A stretch of DNA of 64,000 bases from Rubrivivax gelatinosus (GTDB lineage: Bacteria; Pseudomonadota; Gammaproteobacteria; Burkholderiales; Burkholderiaceae_C): NCBI RefSeq assembly GCF_004340905.1, contig NZ_SLXD01000006.1, positions 217,201-281,200 of the forward strand, written 5' to 3'. Shown here piece by piece: positions 8,276 to 19,196 of the stretch. The position numbers and the translations under genes are program-made. Position 1 is the stretch's first letter. Each line of letters begins with the position of its first letter. The notes under the pieces are model-generated. The model worked only from the letters and a program-made list of their open reading frames with translations. It searched no databases and was not told the DNA's origin.

Positions 8276-8875
8276 ATGAGCATGCAATTGCTCTCGCACG
8301 AGGCGGTCACGCTGCGCATTGCCACCGTGCGCGGCCAGCGCGTGCTGCTCGACGCTGATCTGGCTGCGCTCTACGAAGTCGAGACCAAGCGGTTCAACGA
8401 GGCTGTCCGCCGCAACCGGGCCAAGTTCCCGGTCGACTTCATGTTCCAGCTCACCGCCGAGGAGTGGGGGGCTCTAAGGTCGCAAAATGCGACCTTAGAC
8501 GCGGCACCCGTCGGGCGAGGCCGGCACCGTAAGTACCTGCCCTATGCCTTCACCGAGCATGGGGCGATCATGGCCGCGAACCTGTTGAACAGCCCGCGTG
8601 CCATCGAGGTGTCGGTGTACGTCGTTCGGGCCTTCGTGCACATGCGCGAACTGGCGGCGACGCACGGAGATCTGGCCAAACGTCTGGCTGAGCTGGAAGA
8701 GAAGACGGAGGCCCTGGCGGTGGATCACGACAGCTTCAGCCGCAATACGCGCAACCAGCTCAGGCAGGTCTTCGACGCCCTGCGCGAACCGATGGCGCCG
8801 CCCGACCCGCCGAAGCGGCCGATCGGGTTCGTGCAGCCGGAGCACAACAACGAGAAGGCGAAGGGAACGCGGTAG
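8276..8875 (+). CDS. ORF6N-domain (phage antirepressor-like) protein
   Basis: A 199-residue protein with an N-terminal ORF6N DNA-binding domain: VTLRIATVRGQRVLLDADLAA then LYEVETKRFNEAVRRN, FPVDFMFQLTAEEW and KYLPYAFTEHGAIMAANLLNS (about residues 10-105). A helical tail follows (LAKRLAELEEKTEALAVD, likely coiled coil). Such proteins occur as phage antirepressors and as free-standing chromosomal genes, often near mobile DNA. No phage gene is adjacent, so this may be a domesticated remnant. ATGs at 8246, 8276 and 8282 are all possible; 8276 is a compromise. Confidence 0.78.
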   Translation: MSMQLLSHEAVTLRIATVRGQRVLLDADLAALYEVETKRFNEAVRRNRAKFPVDFMFQLTAEEWGALRSQNATLDAAPVGRGRHRKYLPYAFTEHGAIMAANLLNSPRAIEVSVYVVRAFVHMRELAATHGDLAKRLAELEEKTEALAVDHDSFSRNTRNQLRQVFDALREPMAPPDPPKRPIGFVQPEHNNEKAKGTR

Positions 8876-9098
8876 AGCCCCATCGGTCGCGGCGGACGGC
8901 CTTGCAGGCCGCGCCGGGCCAGTGGCCCGGCTCTTCGCCAGGCGCGATCCGTCCACTGGACGGATCGCGTCCGGGCTCAGCCTTGCAGGCCGCGCAGCGA
9001 TGTCAGCGAGCACTGGCAAGGCACCGCGCCCTCCGCGATCAAGCTTCCCGCCACGGTCCGGCTCCGCCGGACCGTTGGCGGACGGCCCCCTCGGGGGC
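8876..9098. repeat. GC-rich intergenic region with repeated palindromic segments
   Basis: No gene seen. The block contains two copies of CCTTGCAGGCCGCG (near 8901-8914 and 8983-8996), the inverted elements TCCACTGGACGGA and CCGGCTCCGCCGG, and at its right end GGCCCCCTCGGGGGC (near 9085-9099), which can form a strong hairpin and may end transcription of the DUF1854 gene. A similar CCCCCTCGGGGG hairpin recurs near 27200. Confidence 0.5.
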
Positions 9099-9572
9099 TC
9101 ACAAGAATCTCTCGAGAAGCCTCTTCGACCGCCGATCCAGCGCCTTCGCGTCGGCGATGCGGTAGCCGATGCCCTGGCTGTCGGTGATCAGCAGCGCGCT
9201 GCCGTTCAGGCGGCGGATGTCTTCCTCGCCCTTGAGCACCAGCGTCGTGCGGCCGCGGTCGGTGTCCACCGTCCAGGTGCTGGGCGTCGAGAAGGTCGAG
9301 ACTTCCAGCAGGCGTTCGATGACCGGGGCGAACTCGCGCCGCGCGAGTTCTTCGTCGAGCAGCGTCTTCGCCGCCGCGGGCAGGGCCTCGGGGCGGGCGA
9401 TCCACAGCCGCTCGCGGCCGTCGGTGCCGACCAGCGACACCGGGCCGGCGGGGTCGGACAGCGGGAAGACGCGCACCGGCACGACGCCGACGTGTTCGAC
9501 GCCCTCGGCGTCGATCAGCACCAGGCGGCCGTGGGCGTCGCGCTGCAGCGTGATGGGCATGGGAGCGTTCAT
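9099..9572 (-). CDS. Cyanophycin-associated DUF1854 protein
   Basis: A 157-residue soluble protein of the DUF1854 family. Recognisable blocks are GVVPVRVFPLSDP (about 29-41), SLVGTDGRERLW, EFAPVIERLLEVSTFSTPSTW and a C-terminal NGSALLITDSQGIGYRIADAK. In many betaproteobacteria a DUF1854 gene follows an ABC transporter gene beside cphA, exactly as here, 9 bp downstream. Its biochemical role is not known; it is presumed to assist the transporter or cyanophycin handling. Confidence 0.85.
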   Translation of the reverse strand: MNAPMPITLQRDAHGRLVLIDAEGVEHVGVVPVRVFPLSDPAGPVSLVGTDGRERLWIARPEALPAAAKTLLDEELARREFAPVIERLLEVSTFSTPSTWTVDTDRGRTTLVLKGEEDIRRLNGSALLITDSQGIGYRIADAKALDRRSKRLLERFL

Positions 9573-9581
9573 CGCGGTTCC

Positions 9582-11825
9582 TCAGGCGGCGCCGGCCGGA
9601 TGCGCCGCCGGCGCGGGCGGCGGCAGCAGCGGGCGCTCGCTGTCGCTCTCGTCGACCTGGCGCAGCTGCGCCTCGTACAGCCGCCAGTAGGCGCCTTCGC
9701 GCGCCAGCAGCTCGTCGTGCGTGCCGACCTCGACGATGCGGCCGCGGTCCATGACGACCAGCCGGTCGGCGCGGCGCAGCGTCGACAGGCGGTGGGCGAT
9801 GGCGATCGTCGTGCGCCCCTGCACCAGGTTGTCCAGCGCCTTCTGGATCTCCTTCTCGGTCTCGGTGTCGACCGAGGACGTGGCTTCGTCGAGGATCAGG
9901 ATGCGCGGGTCGATCAGCAGCGCGCGCGCGATCGAGATGCGCTGGCGCTCGCCGCCCGACAGCCCCTGGCCACGTTCGCCGACCACCGAGTCGTAGCCGT
10001 GCGGCAGGCGCAGGATGAACTCGTGGGCGTGTGCGGCGCGCGCCGCGGCGACGATCTCCTCGCGCGTTGCGTCGGGCTTGCCGTAGGCGATGTTCTCGGC
10101 CACCGTGCCGAAGAACAGGAAGGGCTCCTGCAGCACCAGGCCGATGTGGCGGCGGTAGTCGGCGACGCCGAAGCGCCGCAGGTCGACGCCGTCGACCTTG
10201 ATCGCGCCGTCGGTCACGTCGTAGAAGCGGCAGATCAGGTTGACCAGCGTGCTCTTGCCCGAGCCGCTGTGGCCGACCAGGCCGATCATCTCGCCCGGAC
10301 GGATGTCCAGGTCCAGGCCGCGGATCACCGCGCGGCTGCCGTAGCGAAAGCCCACGCCCTGCAGCGACAGCCCGCCCTGCACGCGCTCGATCTTCACCGG
10401 CTGCGCCGGCTCGGGCACGTTGCTGACGTGGTCGAGGATGTCGAAGATGCGCTTGGCGCCGGCGGCGGCCTTCTGCGTCACCGAGACGATGCGGCTCATC
10501 GAGTCCAGCCGGCCGTAGAAGCGGCCGATGTAGGCGATGAAGGCGCTCAGCACGCCGACGGTGATCGCGTCGCGGCTGACCAGCCAGATGCCGAAGGCCC
10601 AGACGACGAGCAGGCCGATCTCGGTCAGCAGCGACACGGTCGGCGTGAACAGGCTCCAGGTCTTGTTCAGCTTGTCGTTGACTTCCAGGTTGGCGCGGTT
10701 GGCGCGGCGGAAACGCTCGGCCTCGCGCTGCTCCTGGGCGAAGGCCTTGACGACGCGGATGCCGGGAATGGTGTCGGCCAGCACGCTGGTGACCTCGCCC
10801 CAGACGCGGTCGATCTTCTCGAAGCCGGTGCGCAGCCGGTCGCGCACCAGGTGGATCATCCAGGCGATGAAGGGCAGCGGCAGCAGCGTCGCCAGCGCCA
10901 GCGACGGGTTGATGCTGAACAGGATCGCCGCCGTCATGCCGATCATCAGCACGTCGGTGGCGAAGTCGAGCGCGTGCAGCGACAGGAAGACGCAGATGCG
11001 GTCGCTCTCGCTGCCGATGCGCGACATCAGGTCGCCGGTGCGTTTGCTGCCGAAATAGTCCAGCGACAGCCGCAGCAGGTGCTCGAAGGTGGCGGTGCGC
11101 AGGTCCGCGCCGATGCGTTCGCTGACCAGCGCCAGCAGCCAGGTGCGCAGCCAGCCCAGCGCCCAGGCGACGAGCGCGGCGCCGGCCAGCCCTGCCAGCA
11201 GCATCCAGACCAGGTGGGTGTCGATCTGCTGGCCGTTCTGGTACGGGATCAGCACCTCGTCCATCAGCGGGATCGTCAGGTACGGCGGCACCAGCGACGC
11301 GGCGGTCGACGCCAGCGTCAGCACGAAACCGAGCAGCAGCTGCCACTGGTACGGCTTGGCGAACCGGCTCAGGCGCAGCAGCACCCAGGTCGACGGCGGC
11401 GCCGCCGACTCGACGCCGAAATCGGTCTCCTCGGGCTCGGCCTCGTCGTCCGGGTCGGCCTCGCCGCTGGCCAGGCGGCGCTTCTGGCGCTCGAACAGGC
11501 CGAGCAGCTTCAGCGCCGCCGGGTCGCGGCCCAGCGTGTAGCGCCAGGCGGCCAGGCGGCCGCCGGCGTCGTGCAGCGAGAGCTGGCCGACGCCGCCGTG
11601 GTCGGCGTGCTGCAGCGTCAGCGCGGTGTCCAGCGGCCAGGCGAGCCAGCGGTCGGTGCCGGCGTCGCGGGCGAGAAGACGGCGTTCGGTGAGAACTATT
11701 TCGCCGGACGCGAAGCGCTCCTTCGCGTCCAGGTCAACGTCCAGGCTTGCCAGCGCGTTCTCCCCTCGTTCGAGCGGTGCGGAGGGCACCGCGGCGAGCA
11801 CAGGAGACGGATCGGTTGAAGGCAT
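9582..11825 (-). CDS. ABC transporter, fused permease and ATPase (cyanophycin-associated)
   Basis: A 747-residue half-transporter. An N-terminal ~135-residue soluble extension (acidic linker EADPDDEAEPEETDFG) precedes a type-I exporter membrane domain of six predicted helices (about 165-450) and an ATPase. The ATPase has Walker A LVGHSGSGKSTL, signature LSGGERQRISIARALL, Walker B ILILDEATSSVDT and an H-loop IAIAHRLSTL. It would work as a homodimer in the inner membrane. It diverges from cphA' and is followed 9 bp later by the DUF1854 gene; the substrate is unknown, a peptide or cyanophycin-derived dipeptide being possible. ATG 11825 is chosen; 18 further upstream codons are likely non-coding. 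Confidence 0.88.
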   Translation of the reverse strand: MPSTDPSPVLAAVPSAPLERGENALASLDVDLDAKERFASGEIVLTERRLLARDAGTDRWLAWPLDTALTLQHADHGGVGQLSLHDAGGRLAAWRYTLGRDPAALKLLGLFERQKRRLASGEADPDDEAEPEETDFGVESAAPPSTWVLLRLSRFAKPYQWQLLLGFVLTLASTAASLVPPYLTIPLMDEVLIPYQNGQQIDTHLVWMLLAGLAGAALVAWALGWLRTWLLALVSERIGADLRTATFEHLLRLSLDYFGSKRTGDLMSRIGSESDRICVFLSLHALDFATDVLMIGMTAAILFSINPSLALATLLPLPFIAWMIHLVRDRLRTGFEKIDRVWGEVTSVLADTIPGIRVVKAFAQEQREAERFRRANRANLEVNDKLNKTWSLFTPTVSLLTEIGLLVVWAFGIWLVSRDAITVGVLSAFIAYIGRFYGRLDSMSRIVSVTQKAAAGAKRIFDILDHVSNVPEPAQPVKIERVQGGLSLQGVGFRYGSRAVIRGLDLDIRPGEMIGLVGHSGSGKSTLVNLICRFYDVTDGAIKVDGVDLRRFGVADYRRHIGLVLQEPFLFFGTVAENIAYGKPDATREEIVAAARAAHAHEFILRLPHGYDSVVGERGQGLSGGERQRISIARALLIDPRILILDEATSSVDTETEKEIQKALDNLVQGRTTIAIAHRLSTLRRADRLVVMDRGRIVEVGTHDELLAREGAYWRLYEAQLRQVDESDSERPLLPPPAPAAHPAGAA

Positions 11826-11944
11826 GACAGGGTAGCGGCGAGCGCGGGATTGTCGCGTAACGCGCCAGCCCGGTTCCACGCCGACCGGCCGCCGCCCCGA
11901 AATCGCGCCGCAGGTCGCTCCGGAGCGAAAAACGCACGACCACG

Positions 11945-14098
11945 ATGAAGATCTTCGACGACATCCGCCTGCTGCGCGTGACCTACCTGCGCGGCCCCAA
12001 TCTCTGGACCTACCGCTCGGCGCTCGAAGTCTGGCTCGACCTGGGCGAGCTGGAACAGCACCCGTCGGACCGGCTGCCCGGCTTCGTGGACCGATTGCTG
12101 GCGCTGCTGCCGGCGCTGGAGGAACACCACTGCGGCGTCGGCGAACGCGGCGGCTTCATCCAGCGCCTGCGCGGCGGCACCTGGATGGGCCACGTGCTCG
12201 AACACGTCGTCATCGAGCTGCTGAACCTGGCGGGCATGCCCACCGGCTTCGGCCAGACGCGCAGCACCTCGAAGGCCGGCGTCTACCGCATGGTCTTCCG
12301 CGCCCGTGACGAGGCCGTCGCACGTTGTGCGCTGCAGCAGGGCCACGCGCTGCTGATGGCGGCGATCAACGGCCGCGGGTTCGAGATCGCCGCCGCCGTG
12401 CAGGCGGTGCGCGACGCGATCGACCGCGCCTACCTGGGCCCGAGCACCGCGCACATCGTCGCCTCGGCGACCGAGCGCCGCATCCCGCACCTGCGCCTGA
12501 ACGACGGCAACCTGGTGCAGCTGGGCCACGGCAAGCGCCAGCACCGCATCTGGACCGCCGAGACCGACCGCACCAGCGCCATCGCCGAAGGCATCGCGCG
12601 CGACAAGGACCTGACCAAGCGCCTGCTGGCCGCCGTCGGCGTGCCGGTGCCCGAGGGCCGTGTCGCCGCCAGCCCCGCCGACGCCTGGGAGGTCGCCGAG
12701 GACGTGGGCCTGCCGGTGGCCGTCAAGCCCAGCGACGGCAACCACGGCCGCGGCGTGACGCTGGACCTGACGACACGCGAGCAGGTCGAGGCGGCGTTCG
12801 TCGTCGCCGACGCCGAAGGCAGCGAGGTCATCGTCGAGCGCTACATCCCCGGCGACGAGCACCGCCTGCTCGTCGTCGCCGGCCGGATGGTGGCCGCCGC
12901 ACGCGGCGAGGCCGCCTGGGTCGTCGGCGACGGCCGCAGCAGCGTCGCCGAACTCGTCGAGGCCCAGCTCAACAGCGACCCGCGCCGCGGCGAGACCGAG
13001 GATCACCCGCTGGGCCGCATCCGCGTGCGCGAGGACGGCGCGATCCTCGTCGACCTGCGGCGCCAGAACCTGGGCCCGGACGACGTGCCCGCTGCCGCCC
13101 GGCGCGTGCTGATCCAGCGCAACGGCAACGTCGCCATCGACTGCACCGACGAGGTCCACCCCGACTTCGCGCGCGTCGCCTCGCTGGCCGCGCGCACCGT
13201 CGGCCTGGACATCGCCGGCATCGACCTCGTCGCGCAGGACATCACGCGGCCGCTGCGCGGCCAGCACGCCGCGGTCGTCGAGGTCAACGCCGGCCCCGGG
13301 CTGCTGGCGCACACCAAGCCGGCGGTCGGTTCGCCGCGCCCGGTGGGCCAGGCGATCATCGACCACCTGTTCCCGCCCGGCGACGACGGCCGCATCCCGA
13401 TCGTCGGCATCGCCGGCGGCGAGGCGGCGACCCCGGTGGCGCGCCTCGTGGCCTGGCTGCTGCAGCTGTCGGGCCACCACGTCGGCCTGGCCTGCCGCGA
13501 CGGGCTGTTCCTGGACACGCGCCGCATCGACGAGCGCGACGCGACGCGCGGCGACATCGCCGAGCGCCTGCTGCTCAACCGCGAGGTCGACGCCGCCGTC
13601 TTCGAGAACGGCGCCGCGACCCTCCTCGACGAAGGCCTGGTCTACGACCGCTGCCGCGTCGGCGTCGTCACCGACCTCGACGGCGCCGAGGCGCTGGAGC
13701 GCCACGACATCCACGCCGCCGACGACCTGGCGCGTGTGCTGCGCACGCAGATGGACGTCGTGCTGGCCGACGGCATCGGCGTGCTCAACGCCGACGACGC
13801 GCGCATCGCCGCGCTCGCCGAGCACTGCGACGGCGAGGTGACGCTCTACGCCACCGACGCCGCCGCGCTGGCCGCGCACCGCGAGCGCGGCGGCCACGCC
13901 GTGCTGCTGCGCGAAGGCCGCCTCTGGCTGTGCGAAGGCCATGCCGAGACGCCGCTGAACGTGCGCGGCCGCTCGCCGCTGCCCGCCGCCGTGCTGCTGC
14001 CGGCCGTCGCCGCCGCCTGGGCCTTCGGTCTGGCGCCGGCGCTGCTGGCCGCCGGCCTGGACACCTTCGATCTGCAGACCCCTGCCGACATCCGCTGA
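11945..14098 (+). CDS. Cyanophycin synthetase-like protein CphA' (Mur-ligase half degenerate and shortened)
   Basis: A 717-residue paralogue of CphA. It has the N-terminal cyanophycin synthetase domain (starting LRVTYLRGPNLWTYRSALEV) and an ATP-grasp domain (about 220-470: DKDLTKRLLAAVGVPVPEG, VKPSDGNHGRGVTLD, VEVNAGPGLLAHTKP). The following Mur-ligase-like region lacks a P-loop: where CphA has GTNGKTT, this protein has GIAGGEAAT (about residue 488), and it ends about 145 residues earlier than CphA, without the last Mur-ligase domain. It may keep only one of the two ligase activities or form a heteromer with CphA. The stop is 7 bp before cphA, so the two are one operon. Confidence 0.85.
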   Translation: MKIFDDIRLLRVTYLRGPNLWTYRSALEVWLDLGELEQHPSDRLPGFVDRLLALLPALEEHHCGVGERGGFIQRLRGGTWMGHVLEHVVIELLNLAGMPTGFGQTRSTSKAGVYRMVFRARDEAVARCALQQGHALLMAAINGRGFEIAAAVQAVRDAIDRAYLGPSTAHIVASATERRIPHLRLNDGNLVQLGHGKRQHRIWTAETDRTSAIAEGIARDKDLTKRLLAAVGVPVPEGRVAASPADAWEVAEDVGLPVAVKPSDGNHGRGVTLDLTTREQVEAAFVVADAEGSEVIVERYIPGDEHRLLVVAGRMVAAARGEAAWVVGDGRSSVAELVEAQLNSDPRRGETEDHPLGRIRVREDGAILVDLRRQNLGPDDVPAAARRVLIQRNGNVAIDCTDEVHPDFARVASLAARTVGLDIAGIDLVAQDITRPLRGQHAAVVEVNAGPGLLAHTKPAVGSPRPVGQAIIDHLFPPGDDGRIPIVGIAGGEAATPVARLVAWLLQLSGHHVGLACRDGLFLDTRRIDERDATRGDIAERLLLNREVDAAVFENGAATLLDEGLVYDRCRVGVVTDLDGAEALERHDIHAADDLARVLRTQMDVVLADGIGVLNADDARIAALAEHCDGEVTLYATDAAALAAHRERGGHAVLLREGRLWLCEGHAETPLNVRGRSPLPAAVLLPAVAAAWAFGLAPALLAAGLDTFDLQTPADIR

Positions 14099-14105
14099 GA
14101 CCGCC

Positions 14106-16691
14106 ATGGACGTCACCCGCATCCGCGCGCTGCGCGGGCCCAATCTCTGGAGCCGGCACACGGCGATCGAGGCCATCGTGCGCTGCACGCCCGAGGAGTC
14201 GGCGATCGAGGCCGGCTCGACGCTGGAACGCCGGCTGCGTGAACTGCTGCCCGACGTCTCGCCGGTGCGCCCGGTCGGCACGCGCGAGCCGGTGCCGATG
14301 GCGCGCTGGCTGGAGCGCCTGGCGCTGGCACTGCAGGCGCGCGCCGGCTGCCGCGTCTCGTTCTCGCGCACCGCGGCCGCGCCCGAGCCCGGCGTGCATC
14401 AGATCGTCGTCGAGTACACCGAGGAGAAGGTCGGCCGGCGCGCACTCGAGCTCGCCGAACGCCTGCTCGCCGCGGCCGTCGCCGGCGAGGCCTTCGACAC
14501 CGAGGCCGCGGTCGCCGAGCTGCGCGCCATCGACGAGGACGTGCGCCTGGGGCCGAGCACCGGCTCCATCGTCTCGGCCGCGCTGGCGCGCGGCGTGCCG
14601 TACCGCCGCCTGACCGAGGGCAGCCTGGTGCAGTTCGGCTGGGGCGCACGCGTGCGCCGCATCTGGGCCGCCGAGGTCGACTCCACCGGCGCGGTGGCCG
14701 AGTCGATCGCCCAGGACAAGGATCTCAGCAAGCGGCTGCTGGCCTCCGCCGGCGTGCCGGTGCCGCGCGGCCGCCCGGTCGCCGACCTCGAGGACGGCTG
14801 GGCCGCGGCGATGGAGATCGGCCTGCCGGTCGTCGTCAAGCCGCGCGACGGCAACCAGGGCAAGGGCGTGACGGTCAACGTCACCGACCGCGCCCAGTTC
14901 GAGGCCGCCTACCGCACCGCCGACGAGATCGGCGAGGTGATGGTCGAGCAGTTCCTGCCCGGCCACGACTTCCGCCTGCTCGTCGTCGGCGAGAAGCTGG
15001 TCGCCGCGTCGCGCCGCGACCCGCCCTACGTCATCGGCGACGGCGTGCACAGCGTGCGCCAGCTCGTCGACACGGTGAACGCCGACCCGCGCCGCGGCGA
15101 CGGCCACGCCACCGCGCTGACACGCATCCGCCTGGACGACGTCGCGCTGGCGCGGCTGGCGCTGCTGGGCCTGTCGCCCGAGGCGGTGCCGGCCAACGGC
15201 CAGAAGGTCGTGCTGCGCCACAACGCCAACCTCAGCACCGGCGGCAGCGCCACCGACGTCACCGACGACGTGCACCCCGAGGTCGCCGCGCGTGCGGTGG
15301 CCGCCGCGCGCATGGTCGGGCTGGAGATCTGCGGCGTCGACGTGGTCTGCGAGAGCGTCGGCGTGCCGCTGGAGCAGCAGCGCGGCGGCGTCGTCGAGGT
15401 CAACGCCGCGCCGGGCCTGCGCATGCACCTGGCGCCGAGCTTCGGCAAGCCGCGTGCGGTCGGCGAGGCCATCATCGAGCGCCTGTTCCCGGCCGGCCAG
15501 GACGGCCGCATCCCGGTCGTCGCCGTCACCGGCACGAACGGCAAGACCACCGTCTCGCGCCTCATCGCGCACCTGTTCAACGCCGCCGGCTACAAGGTCG
15601 GCATGACCAACACCGACGGCGTGTGGGTCGACGGCCACCAGATCGACAGCGGCGACTGCAGCGGCCCGAAGAGCGCGCGCAACGTGCTCGCCCACCCCGA
15701 CACCGAGGCCGCGGTGCTGGAGACCGCACGCGGCGGCATGCTGCGCGAAGGCCTGGGTTTCGACCGCTGCCAGGTCGCCGTCGTCACCAACGTCGGCGCC
15801 GGCGACCACCTCGGCCTGAACTACATCACGACGGTCGAGGACCTCGCGGTGCTCAAGCGCGTCATCGTGCAGAACGTCGCCGAGAGCGGCTACGCGGTGC
15901 TCAACGCCGCCGACCCGATCACGCTGCAGATGGCGCAGCACTGCCCGGGCGGCGTGATCCTGTTCGCTGCCGACGGCCACCTGCCGGCGATGGTCGCGCA
16001 CCGCGCCCAGGGCGGGCGCACGGTGTTCGTCGACGGTGACGCGATCGTCGCCGTCAACGGCTCGGCGCGCGCGCGTGTGCCGCTGCGCGAGGTGCCGCTC
16101 ACCCGCAACGGCACGATCGGCTTCCAGGTCGAGAACGCGCTCGCTGCGGTCGCCGCGGCCTGGGGCTGCGGCCTCAGCTTCGACGCCGTCAGCGCCGGCC
16201 TGGCCAGCTTCGTCAACGACGCGCACAACGCGCCGGGGCGTTTCAACGTCATGGACTACCGCGGCGCGACGGTCATCGCCGACTACGGCCACAACGCCGA
16301 CGCGATGCGCGCGCTGGTCGGTGCCGTCGAGGCGATGCCGGCCCAGCGCCGCTCGGTGGTCATCAGCGCCGCCGGCGACCGCCGCGACGAGGACATCCGC
16401 GAGCAGACGCAGATCCTGGGGGCGGCCTTCGACGAGGTGCTGCTGTACCAGGACGCCGCCCAGCGCGGCCGTGCCGACGGCGAGGTCATCGCGCTGCTGC
16501 GCGAGGGCCTGCGCGGCGCGCCGCGCACCCGCCGTGTCGAGGAGATCCACGGCGAGTTCGTCGCCATCGACCAGGCGCTCGCGAACCTGCAGCCCGGCGA
16601 CCTGTGCCTGGTGCTCGTCGACCAGGTCGAAGAAGCGCTGGAGCACCTGGCGCGCCGCATCGCCGAAGCCTCGGAGCCGGTCGCGGCCTGA
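14106..16691 (+). CDS. cphA: Cyanophycin synthetase CphA
   Basis: An 861-residue cytoplasmic enzyme that extends cyanophycin, a polyaspartate backbone with arginine side chains, using two ATP-dependent ligase sites. An N-terminal domain begins RIRALRGPNLWSRHTAIEA. The ATP-grasp domain (about 205-470) has DKDLSKRLLASAGVPVPRG, VKPRDGNQGKGVTVNV and VEVNAAPGLRMHLAPSFG. The C-terminal Mur-ligase domain has an intact P-loop VTGTNGKTTVSRL (about residue 476), a LETARGGMLREGLGF block and the HNAPGRFN...DYGHNADA segment. Length is near the usual ~875. It stores nitrogen, matching the purine and urea degradation genes nearby. Confidence 0.95.
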   Translation: MDVTRIRALRGPNLWSRHTAIEAIVRCTPEESAIEAGSTLERRLRELLPDVSPVRPVGTREPVPMARWLERLALALQARAGCRVSFSRTAAAPEPGVHQIVVEYTEEKVGRRALELAERLLAAAVAGEAFDTEAAVAELRAIDEDVRLGPSTGSIVSAALARGVPYRRLTEGSLVQFGWGARVRRIWAAEVDSTGAVAESIAQDKDLSKRLLASAGVPVPRGRPVADLEDGWAAAMEIGLPVVVKPRDGNQGKGVTVNVTDRAQFEAAYRTADEIGEVMVEQFLPGHDFRLLVVGEKLVAASRRDPPYVIGDGVHSVRQLVDTVNADPRRGDGHATALTRIRLDDVALARLALLGLSPEAVPANGQKVVLRHNANLSTGGSATDVTDDVHPEVAARAVAAARMVGLEICGVDVVCESVGVPLEQQRGGVVEVNAAPGLRMHLAPSFGKPRAVGEAIIERLFPAGQDGRIPVVAVTGTNGKTTVSRLIAHLFNAAGYKVGMTNTDGVWVDGHQIDSGDCSGPKSARNVLAHPDTEAAVLETARGGMLREGLGFDRCQVAVVTNVGAGDHLGLNYITTVEDLAVLKRVIVQNVAESGYAVLNAADPITLQMAQHCPGGVILFAADGHLPAMVAHRAQGGRTVFVDGDAIVAVNGSARARVPLREVPLTRNGTIGFQVENALAAVAAAWGCGLSFDAVSAGLASFVNDAHNAPGRFNVMDYRGATVIADYGHNADAMRALVGAVEAMPAQRRSVVISAAGDRRDEDIREQTQILGAAFDEVLLYQDAAQRGRADGEVIALLREGLRGAPRTRRVEEIHGEFVAIDQALANLQPGDLCLVLVDQVEEALEHLARRIAEASEPVAA

Positions 16692-16726
16692 TACGACGCG
16701 CCGCCTGAGAGGGCGGCGCGCGCCGG

Positions 16727-18513
<1,787 letters not shown>

Positions 18514-18514
<1 letters not shown>

Positions 18515-18827
18515 CACAGACTTCCTTGGATCTCGGCCCGGAAGCCGCAGACACGGCGCTCGCCGCCGTAGGGCACCAGCTGCACGGTGCGCTGCTGGCC
18601 GGGCTCGAAACGCACCGCGGTGCCGCTGGCGATGTCCAGCCGCAGGCCGCGTGCCGCCGCGCGGTCGAAGCTGAGCGCCGGGTTGGTCTCGGCGAAGTGG
18701 TAGTGCGAGCCGACCTGGATCGGCCGGTCGCCGGTGTTCTCGACGACCAGCGTCAGCACCGGGCGGCCGGGGTTGAGCGTCAGCTCGCCGTCGTCGATCA
18801 GCAGTTCTCCGGGGATCATCGCCGTCC

Positions 18828-18831
<4 letters not shown>
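18514..18831 (-). CDS. ureB: Urease subunit beta UreB
   Basis: A 105-residue structural subunit of urease. The typical start [19 protein letters not shown] appears after a short MRTA lead. Conserved blocks are [19 protein letters not shown] and the C-terminal [10 protein letters not shown]. The ATG at 18831 overlaps the ureA stop (ATGA) and is taken for coupling; the alternative is ATG 18819. Part of the ureA-ureB-ureC minus-strand operon; genes overlap at both junctions. Confidence 0.94.
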
Positions 18832-19130
<299 letters not shown>

Positions 19131-19196
19131 GGGCGGATTCCTCTGCAAGTCCGGCGCCATGTCAAGGCTGGTGCGCTTCTTGATTGCCGCAGCCCG

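Noticed and set aside
8598..11819. Plus-strand open frame of over 1000 codons opposite the ABC transporter
   Set aside because: Starts inside the ORF6N gene in another frame and runs antisense to a transporter with clear Walker motifs.
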